From assembly GCA_030639555.1 (NCBI GenBank), contig DAOWCM010000009.1, forward strand, positions 1-20,555: a stretch of DNA of 20,555 bases, given 5' to 3'. The position numbers and the translations under genes are program-made. The notes beneath the pieces were generated by a model. The model saw only the letters and a list, made by a program, of their open reading frames with translations, was not told the origin of the DNA and did no database searches. The DNA comes from Candidatus Eiseniibacteriota bacterium (GTDB lineage: Bacteria > Joyebacterota > Joyebacteria > Joyebacterales > Joyebacteraceae). Of the stretch, positions 15,901 to 20,555 are shown in pieces (position 1 is the stretch's first letter; every line of letters starts with the position of its first letter).

Positions 15901-16412
15901 GGATCATCAGACAGCACGGCGGGTGGATAAACGTCTTCAGCGAACCGAACCAGGGCACTGCATTCAAGGTCTACCTACCCTCCGTCCAGGACTCCCGGAG
16001 CGCGAGCAAGGAGCCGACGACCACGGACGAGTCGAAGGCGGTGCGAGGCGCCGGTCAGCGCATCCTCCTGGTCGAGGACGAGGAGGCCGTCCGTGAGCTG
16101 GCTTCCAGGGCGCTGAAGGAGAACGGATACATCGTCTTCGAGGCGGGAGCCTACGAGGAAGCGCTCGAGCTCTTCGAGCGTGAGGGCGGGAACTTCGATC
16201 TTGTGTTCAGCGACGTCGTGCTGCCGGACAAGAGCGGGATCCGGCTGATCGACGACCTGCTCTCCCGAAGACCGGACCTCCAGATTCTCGTGTCCAGCGG
16301 CTACACGGACCAGAAGTCCCAGTGGCCGGTCATCCAGGAGAAGGGACTCCGCTTCCTGCAGAAGCCCTATTCGCTGGTTGACCTGCTCGGGACCATAGAT
16401 GAGCTCGTGTAG
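12966..16412 (+). CDS. Hybrid sensor histidine kinase, PAS-PAS-GAF-PAS-GAF-HisKA-HATPase-REC
   Basis: Cytoplasmic hybrid kinase of 1148 residues with no membrane segment or signal peptide. Order (approximate residues): coiled coil 8-30; PAS 43-155; PAS 175-285; GAF 290-455; PAS 465-580; GAF 580-755; coiled coil; HisKA with H788 in GVAHDFNNLLTAISGYAELL; HATPase 890-1010 (NLAVNARDAMPEGG, EDTGSGIERDI, FEPFFST, GTGLGLAVV); linker; receiver 1030-1148 with D1083 in FSDVVLPDKSG and K in LQKPYS. The VAHDFNNLLT H-box with a C-terminal receiver is a common hybrid class. PAS and GAF ligands cannot be read from sequence. The ATG at 12966 has AAGGA 7 bases upstream; the open frame to 12882 lacks domain similarity. 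It is divergent from the STAS operon, and no output regulator is adjacent. Confidence 0.95.
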   Translation: MKDRARDTKPELQEIEKLRARVEELEAQPPDCKTDGPGSEHEHQFHRMLMEASPAFFVAIDANGRTLRMNDAMLEALGYTSDEVEGTDYMSTFVPAADRARLAEVFKQLVTDKRPTLNENRVLTKSGDELLVEWHGRPVVGDDGEFECFLGVGIDITEHRRAQDELRSKRDEAQEYLDLAGVVFLGLDRDGCVTLVNRKGCEVLGGSADDITGQNWFDTFIPEKNRQQVREVFDALISSDDVAELPDYEHELLTLGGERKVIEWHNAVERDAEGHVIGTMSSGIDVTERKRAEDVQRLAYRIGSSIHTAGSMDELFGRIREALGEVMNTENFFIALYNREKDSLSLSYFVDEHDQEDFDSFPAGKTLTGYLIKHDTSLLVTREELDKWSEEGRIDIVGTPSLIWLGVPLRVSGEVVGALVVQSYEDRNEFDEADKEMLEFVSEQIGFAIEHTRAENELKASEAKNRAILDAVPDMMFRIDRKGVFLSYDAPGDAPLAMPPEAFLGKHVSEAFPTPFAGQVAASVADVFRTGEMQLLEYSLPIPAPGGDLRDFEARIVLSGDDAVLGVVRDITERRRADGYLKTINEAALRMEQQMKPDEIFAAAAAELAEVGLTGTLFLLNETGDELTLRYTSRHPERLRAAEKLLGGHLSDMACKVDQVDAFRAAVCDRKAVFVDDMVEFLHQKLPLPKKKFAAPLQRALDTRVLILAPLIADDSVFGVLALASDKLTERDTPAVTAFANQLSAAWRKATLMKELELSLEELRETQDQLLQSQKMEAVGRLAGGVAHDFNNLLTAISGYAELLSCDTSLSESVHGDIDQIRKAAGQAATLTGQLLAFSRRQPLQPVVIDLNKIVVNTDAMLNRLIGEDIELITTLDEASCQAKADLGQLEQVMINLAVNARDAMPEGGKLTIATRNVVLDSKACATIHDARPGRFVCLSIEDTGSGIERDIIDQIFEPFFSTKGPAKGTGLGLAVVYGIIRQHGGWINVFSEPNQGTAFKVYLPSVQDSRSASKEPTTTDESKAVRGAGQRILLVEDEEAVRELASRALKENGYIVFEAGAYEEALELFEREGGNFDLVFSDVVLPDKSGIRLIDDLLSRRPDLQILVSSGYTDQKSQWPVIQEKGLRFLQKPYSLVDLLGTIDELV

Positions 16413-16422
16413 GAGATCTCGG

Positions 16423-16492
16423 GGCGGTGCTCGGGCGCACGCGCGAGCGTCACCCGGGATGAAGCACACCCCAGGCACGGCGGTGCTCGGGC
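16423..16492. repeat. 14-bp direct repeat downstream of hybrid kinase
   Basis: GGCGGTGCTCGGGC occurs at 16423-16436 and again at 16479-16492. The second copy runs into GGCTACACGGAC, which also occurs inside the kinase's receiver-coding sequence near 16298-16309. This may be a remnant of a small local duplication or coincidence in GC-rich DNA. Confidence 0.5.
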
Positions 16493-16503
16493 TACACGGA
16501 CGA

Positions 16504-16555
16504 AGAAGCGGACGACGGCTCAAGCCCATGAGGGCTTAGGCCACCGTCCGCTTCT
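16504..16555. terminator. Compound hairpin between convergent genes, probable bidirectional terminator
   Basis: AGAAGCGGACG (16504-16514) pairs perfectly with CGTCCGCTTCT (16545-16555). Inside, GGC (16517-16519) pairs with GCC (16540-16542), and AAGCCC (16522-16527) with GGGCTT (16532-16537) around the loop ATGA. About 20 pairs in three helices. The T content after it is weak on both strands (TTCTTCG on the minus), so termination is inferred mainly from its position between two converging genes. Confidence 0.55.
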
Positions 16556-16578
16556 GTCCTGTTGCGACCGCGGCGCTC

Positions 16579-19500
16579 CTACTTGAGAAGCACCATCATC
16601 TTCCTGTCGCTGAACTCCCCGGCTGTCATCGAGCAGAAGTAGATGCCGCTGCCGACGCTCTGGCCGCGGTCATTAGTGCCGTCCCAGACGACGGACCTCT
16701 GCCCCGCTTCCTCGACACCGTCCCTGAGCGTCGCCACGTGCCTGCCGGCGACGCTGTAGACGCGGACGATCACGTGCGCCGCCTCGGGAAGCGAGTAGGC
16801 TATGGTCGTCATCGGGTTGAACGGGTTCGGGACGTTCTGCTTGAGCGCGAACCGCGTCGGAATCGACGAGCCGGAATCACTCACGCCCGTGCTCGTGCTG
16901 GTGATGGAGATGTCGTCGATGTACCACCCCTCCTGTGTCACGTACCCGTCGGAAGCGAACCTGAACCTGAACGTCACGCTCTGCCCCTCGTAGGGCGTCA
17001 GGTCGAACGCCTCCTCCCTCCACGTGTGCGTGCCCGACCAGCACGGAGTGCCGGTGGGAAGGGGATTGTCCGGGTTGTTGTTCTTGACGTGGCTGTATCC
17101 GCCGACCGGAGCCAGGTTGCTCCACGTCTCACCGTTGTCCGTCGAGATCTCGACGAGCGCGCAGTCCCACGCGGACGTCGCGCTCTCCTCCTCCGCATCC
17201 AGCCAGCTCCAGAACGTCATCTCACCCTCGGCGCCCACGCACATGTTCGGCGTCTCGAGCGCGCCGTCGGCGCTGTCGGTGTAGTTCCCGGCACCCGAGC
17301 CTCCGAACTTCCAGCTCGTGTCGGCCGAATGCGAACGGTAGGTCTCCACGTGCCACTGGTCCGCGAACCCGCTCGTCACGTTGTAGTGCGTCCAGTCGGT
17401 CCCGCTGCCCTCGAAGTCCTCTTCAAGTGTCATCGCACCTACCAGAAGCGCGATGTCGTCGTAGGCCGAGTAGCCGGAGGGCGTCGAGACGGCGAAGTCG
17501 AGCATGAACTCGTGGAAAGCGGGGGCGCCAGGCGAGACCGTGAACTCGAACTCGGGCTGGGGCGTCCCCGTCCCGCCGGATGGTATCAGAGTGGGGCCGG
17601 CGATGTTCTGTGTGATGGTGATGTATGGGTCACTGGTCGTCATCACAACCGAGGCGTCCCTCGCGTCGTCTCCCCCCGTGTTCTGGAAGGTAACCGACAG
17701 GGTGACGGTCTCCCCGGCCTCGATGCACCCGTTGCCGTTCCCTCCCGTGGGGGAATCGTCTACGTCGTAGCCGTAGATGCTGAGCACAGGCGCGGACACC
17801 GGGATGAAACAGACGCTCACCCACGTGCTGTCGCCGTCTGTCGCCTCCACCTGAAGCTGGACGACGTACCCATCGGGGCAGCTGGGAGCGATGTAGATGT
17901 CGTAGTCCTCGTAGCACTGGGCCGTGGCGCCCACCGCGATGTCGCCGTACTCCTCGTAGCTGTCCGACACCAGAACGTCCGGTTCACCCTCCGAGATCAA
18001 AGCGGTTATACCGGTCCCGGGCTGGTTGCCGATATTCTCGAGCGTCATCACAAGCTCGATGTACTCGCCCGCGTCCGCCACGCCGTCGCCGTCGCCGATG
18101 CTGTCACCGGAGGTGTCATCGTCGATGATGTGGCTCTCGTACACGACGTACGGGCTGTCCGTAATCGACACGATCGTCGAACCCTCGTGCGGGTAGTGGT
18201 CGTGCTTCGTGACCGTCACCTCCATCGTGCCAGGTGTCGTTGGGGCGGGACTCAGGGTGATGGTGGCCTGGCCGGAGGCGTTGGTGTAGGCGGCCTCGTA
18301 GACGCCGTCGTCGTCCTTCGCGACACAGACGAGGGCGTTGTCGATCGGGCTGCTGCTGCTCGTCACGGTGATATCGAACGAGGTAGAGCCGACCGGGACC
18401 GTGCCCGAGTAGTTCGCGCTGATCGTGCTCGGAACGTCGGTCCAGATGTCGAGCGACGGGTCACCCAGGATGTTGTACATCTCGTAGTAGCGGCGAGTCG
18501 AGCCGCCGCCGCTGTAGTGGTCGTAGAGCCAGTAGAGCGCCCTGTGGCTGATGCCGCACGCCCACGTGTAGCCCTCCTCGAAACAGGCCTTGAACGCGCC
18601 TTTCTCGAGGACGTCGTCCTCGTTCCAGTAGGAGGTGACCGACGAGCCCCAGAACACCACCGCGCCCTTGTCCGTCGCGTTCGTCCACGTCTCGCCGAAG
18701 CACGACGAACTGAACTGGCCCGTCAGGCACGAGTAGCTGTGCACGAGCGGCAGCATGTCCGCGTTGGTCAGCGCGTTTACGTTGGACGCCGTGAAGTACG
18801 GACCGTCGGCCCAGTACGTGACGGCGCCGTGTCCCGAGTAGATACCCAGGGAGCGGCCGTCGTTGAAGGCAGCGGTGACCTGCGCGGTGGTGGCGTTGTA
18901 CGTGTGACAGAACAGCCTCTGCGAGTAGTAGCCTGCGTCGTCCAGATACTCCCTGATCACGTAGTTGTGCGTGCCCTCGCTGACCGTGTAGTTGTCCTCG
19001 GAAGCCATGAACACGGCCTTCTTGATCCAGGCGGTGCCGCTGGTGAGATTGAAGCGCTCGTAGTCGACGGTCTTGTCGACCAGATTGGTCACCTGCGAGC
19101 CCGCCACGCACGAGAAGCGTCCGACCCACATGTCGGGCAGCCAGTCGCTCGACCCGTCCATCGTCACGTAGTAGAGGTCGGTCGACGGACTGTTCGACTG
19201 AGTGCCCACCCAGTGGCTGATCTGCGGCGTGTCGCCGACCAGGAGCACGAACGTCGGCGGAACGTCCCAGGTGTCGTAGGCGTCCTGGATGTAGGCCTTG
19301 ATGTTCTCCTTGGTGTTGCCGCCGGGGATGTCCGACGTGCTGACGACGGTCGTGTGGTACCCCTTCTGCTCCTTCCAGGCCGCCAGCGGCGCTATCTCGT
19401 CGGTGAAGCTGTCGTAGCACACGATGAGATAGCCTATGGGCAGAGGGATGTCGTACCGGGAGACGAAAGCAGCGTGATTGATAAACATGTCCGCCGCAAC

Positions 19501-20184
19501 CTGCGCGAAGCGACCGTTGGAGTACCGATCCAGAACGCGCCGCGTCTCGGCCATATCGGCGCCCGGGAAGTCAACGGTGACCTCGATCGTGGTCGCGTAC
19601 TCCAGCTCGCCGCGGGCCGGGTTGTAGCGCACGGGGTTCACTTCCAGCTGGACGAACCGGTGACCGCGCATCGTCTGAACTTCGCTGAGGCTCGCAGGCT
19701 GATACTCCCCGAAGCTGTCACGCCCGTAGTAGTTCGCCGAGAACTCGAAGGAAGCCGACTCCAGCGCGCCCGGCATCTTCACAACGGGAGCCTGCACTGG
19801 GATCAGGTCGTGCCGGATACCCAGGTCGGTCAGCGCCGCCCTGCGATAGTCGGAGTAGGTGACGGTGAGAACCGGATCGGTCCCGTACGGGATCTCGATC
19901 AGCTCGCGGACGACGGGCAGGAGCGCCTCCCCCACGACCGCCGTCGGTCCCGAGCCGTCGAGTGTAAGCCGCGCGAAGGTGCCGCCGCTCGTGGTGACCT
20001 CTTCGGCGAAGACGCCAGGCACGTCGATACTCAGGACTAGCCGGTTCATGTCCGATTCAACGACGGACACCGAGGCGGCCTCCTGGGACAGCCCATCGAA
20101 CGAGATCCAGCTCTCCGCCGCAATGGCAACCTGTGCCATCGTCAGTACAACAACAACCGCGGCCAGCAAACGCACGACTCTCAT
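16579..20184 (-). CDS. Secreted gingipain-like cysteine peptidase (C25) with T9SS-type sorting domain
   Basis: Exported protease of 1201 residues. Order: signal peptide 1-22 (MRVVRLLAAVVVVLTMAQVAIA); propeptide-like region to about 245; C25 domain about 248-585 with catalytic H452 in YSGHG and C486 in SYSCLTG; an Ig-like domain about 585-670; two CARDB-like beta domains about 670-915, each with an acidic Gly/Asp loop (SIGDGDGVADAGE, GGNGNGCIEAGE); a jelly-roll/MAM-like domain about 917-1105; and a C-terminal sorting domain (QNVPNPFNP...YSLPEAAHVIVRVYSVAGR...WDGTNDRGQSVGSGIYF). Both catalytic residues are present, so it should be active. In Bacteroidetes this C-terminal module directs type IX secretion and is then removed; the machinery is not in this window. 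The ATG at 20184 has AAGGA 9 bases upstream; the longer frame adds no signal-like sequence. It appears monocistronic. Confidence 0.95.
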   Translation of the reverse strand: MRVVRLLAAVVVVLTMAQVAIAAESWISFDGLSQEAASVSVVESDMNRLVLSIDVPGVFAEEVTTSGGTFARLTLDGSGPTAVVGEALLPVVRELIEIPYGTDPVLTVTYSDYRRAALTDLGIRHDLIPVQAPVVKMPGALESASFEFSANYYGRDSFGEYQPASLSEVQTMRGHRFVQLEVNPVRYNPARGELEYATTIEVTVDFPGADMAETRRVLDRYSNGRFAQVAADMFINHAAFVSRYDIPLPIGYLIVCYDSFTDEIAPLAAWKEQKGYHTTVVSTSDIPGGNTKENIKAYIQDAYDTWDVPPTFVLLVGDTPQISHWVGTQSNSPSTDLYYVTMDGSSDWLPDMWVGRFSCVAGSQVTNLVDKTVDYERFNLTSGTAWIKKAVFMASEDNYTVSEGTHNYVIREYLDDAGYYSQRLFCHTYNATTAQVTAAFNDGRSLGIYSGHGAVTYWADGPYFTASNVNALTNADMLPLVHSYSCLTGQFSSSCFGETWTNATDKGAVVFWGSSVTSYWNEDDVLEKGAFKACFEEGYTWACGISHRALYWLYDHYSGGGSTRRYYEMYNILGDPSLDIWTDVPSTISANYSGTVPVGSTSFDITVTSSSSPIDNALVCVAKDDDGVYEAAYTNASGQATITLSPAPTTPGTMEVTVTKHDHYPHEGSTIVSITDSPYVVYESHIIDDDTSGDSIGDGDGVADAGEYIELVMTLENIGNQPGTGITALISEGEPDVLVSDSYEEYGDIAVGATAQCYEDYDIYIAPSCPDGYVVQLQVEATDGDSTWVSVCFIPVSAPVLSIYGYDVDDSPTGGNGNGCIEAGETVTLSVTFQNTGGDDARDASVVMTTSDPYITITQNIAGPTLIPSGGTGTPQPEFEFTVSPGAPAFHEFMLDFAVSTPSGYSAYDDIALLVGAMTLEEDFEGSGTDWTHYNVTSGFADQWHVETYRSHSADTSWKFGGSGAGNYTDSADGALETPNMCVGAEGEMTFWSWLDAEEESATSAWDCALVEISTDNGETWSNLAPVGGYSHVKNNNPDNPLPTGTPCWSGTHTWREEAFDLTPYEGQSVTFRFRFASDGYVTQEGWYIDDISITSTSTGVSDSGSSIPTRFALKQNVPNPFNPMTTIAYSLPEAAHVIVRVYSVAGRHVATLRDGVEEAGQRSVVWDGTNDRGQSVGSGIYFCSMTAGEFSDRKMMVLLK

Positions 20185-20238
20185 GGTCCCTGTCCTTCCT
20201 GACTTGTGTGCGACCAGGATGTGACTCACCCGCATTCG

Positions 20239-20244
20239 TGTATA
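20239..20244 (-). promoter_or_regulatory. Possible -10 box of the C25 protease gene
   Basis: TATACA (20244-20239, minus strand) in the only AT-rich patch upstream of the gene (poly-A run beside it), 55 bases before the start codon. No good -35 is found at 16-18 bases; TCGACA lies at 20. A weak call. Confidence 0.3.
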
Positions 20245-20308
20245 AGAGCATTTTTTCGCCAATATGTCGATGAACCGCCGGCACCATCGATCTGGCCTGC
20301 GGCGTACC

Positions 20309-20329
20309 GCGGGGGCACGTCTGCCCCGC
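20309..20329 (-). terminator. Short GC hairpin after the right-edge gene
   Basis: GGGGCA (20312-20317, plus strand) pairs with TGCCCC (20322-20327) around 4 bases, extended by GCG/CGC with one bulged base, just after the stop codon of the right-edge gene. No T-run follows on the minus strand, so intrinsic termination is doubtful. Confidence 0.35.
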
Positions 20330-20330
20330 C

Positions 20331-20555
20331 TCACGCACGCTCATCCAGAAGTCGCCTGGCCACCGCGAGCGATGCCAGGAGCTTCTCTCTCGGCGGGCCG
20401 TCGTCCCCCACTTCCCACGGGAAGACCTCGCTGTCGGCTCGCTCACGGCCAATGATGGCATCCGCGTCGACGCCGCTCCGTCGGAGGGCGGCCTTCCAGG
20501 GAACTCCTTCGACGGCCGCGAGCCTGATGGCCTCCGACAGCTCACGTCCGCCGCG
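20331..20555 (-). CDS. C-terminal 74 codons of an unidentified protein (5' part off window)
   Basis: An open minus-strand frame enters from the right edge and stops at TGA (20333-20331). The residues are protein-like and helical, with high third-position GC: ELSEAIRLAAVEGVPWKAAL, then SGVDADAIIGRERADSEVFPWE, then PPREKLLASLAVARRLLDERA. The order of a Trp-containing helix, a GVD turn, and an acidic stretch ending in PWE before a last helix reminds me of the end of B12-binding/radical SAM proteins (pattern ...GLD...R....E.LPWD.I..GV...FL..E), but this is a weak resemblance and no catalytic motif lies within the window. It is on the same strand as the protease gene, 146 bases upstream of it. Confidence 0.7.
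   Translation of the reverse strand, partial: RGGRELSEAIRLAAVEGVPWKAALRRSGVDADAIIGRERADSEVFPWEVGDDGPPREKLLASLAVARRLLDERA

Noticed and set aside
16738..20040. Plus-strand open frame of 1100 codons antisense to the C25 protease
   Set aside because: It is the mirror of a GC-rich, biased coding frame; the residues are Val/Arg/His/Asp-rich with no domain, signal or ribosome-binding site, while the minus strand has complete catalytic and sorting motifs.
1..20555. Mobile element, prophage, CRISPR or defence system
   Set aside because: No transposase, integrase, inverted terminal repeats, spaced repeats or known defence domains; base composition is even across the window and the genes are ordinary signalling, envelope and housekeeping families.

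Overview
The window is about 20.5 kb of GC-rich bacterial chromosome with dense, short-spaced operons and a Gram-negative-type envelope repertoire. The proteins point to a high-GC lineage of the FCB superphylum, such as the candidate phyla Eisenbacteria, Krumholzibacteriota or Latescibacterota. The pointers are a gingipain-like C25 protease with a type IX secretion-style C-terminal sorting domain (QNVPNPFNP...), a DUF3078-like outer-membrane protein, a Wzi-like beta-barrel protein, a UbiA prenyltransferase of the archaeal-lipid (DGGGP synthase-like) type, and PAS/GAF-rich histidine kinases. The phylum is an inference from protein style; no rRNA gene is present. I see no mobile element, CRISPR array, tRNA or rRNA gene.

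Layout. (1) 1-4850, minus strand: a tight run of sensor kinase (with a four-cysteine PAS), single-domain response regulator, ten-repeat TPR protein, Wzi-like barrel protein and UbiA prenyltransferase. The UbiA gene runs off the left edge. A consensus-like promoter (TTGACA, 17 bp, TAACAT) fixes the kinase start. (2) 5137-6982, plus strand, divergent: an MscS-type channel and a DUF3078-like secreted protein, separated by a strong stem-loop. (3) 7065-8420, plus: a membrane-anchored LysM/M23 peptidase driven by a near-perfect promoter that leaves almost no leader, closed by a textbook terminator. (4) 8468-11112, minus: recG followed by an HD-domain hydrolase. The recG reading frame runs upstream of its first ordinary start codon and appears to begin at a well-placed AUA. 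(5) 11258-11584, plus, divergent from recG: rpmB with promoter and terminator. (6) 11643-12563, minus: a STAS anti-sigma antagonist and its RsbW-like kinase, a partner-switching pair with its own promoter and a structured leader. (7) 12966-16412, plus: a 1148-residue hybrid kinase (PAS-PAS-GAF-PAS-GAF-HisKA-HATPase-REC). (8) 16579-20184, minus, convergent: the C25 protease, with a compound hairpin between the two 3' ends. (9) 20331-20555, minus: the last 74 codons of another gene.

Together the genes are weighted towards sensing (two kinases, a receiver and a partner switch) and the cell envelope (Wzi-like protein, MscS, DUF3078-like protein, LysM/M23, secreted protease, possible ether-lipid prenyltransferase), with housekeeping recG and rpmB in the middle. 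I found no clearly new defence or mobile system. The points most worth checking are the AUA start of recG, the kinase-to-UbiA operon, and the truncated UbiA as a possible archaeal-type lipid gene.
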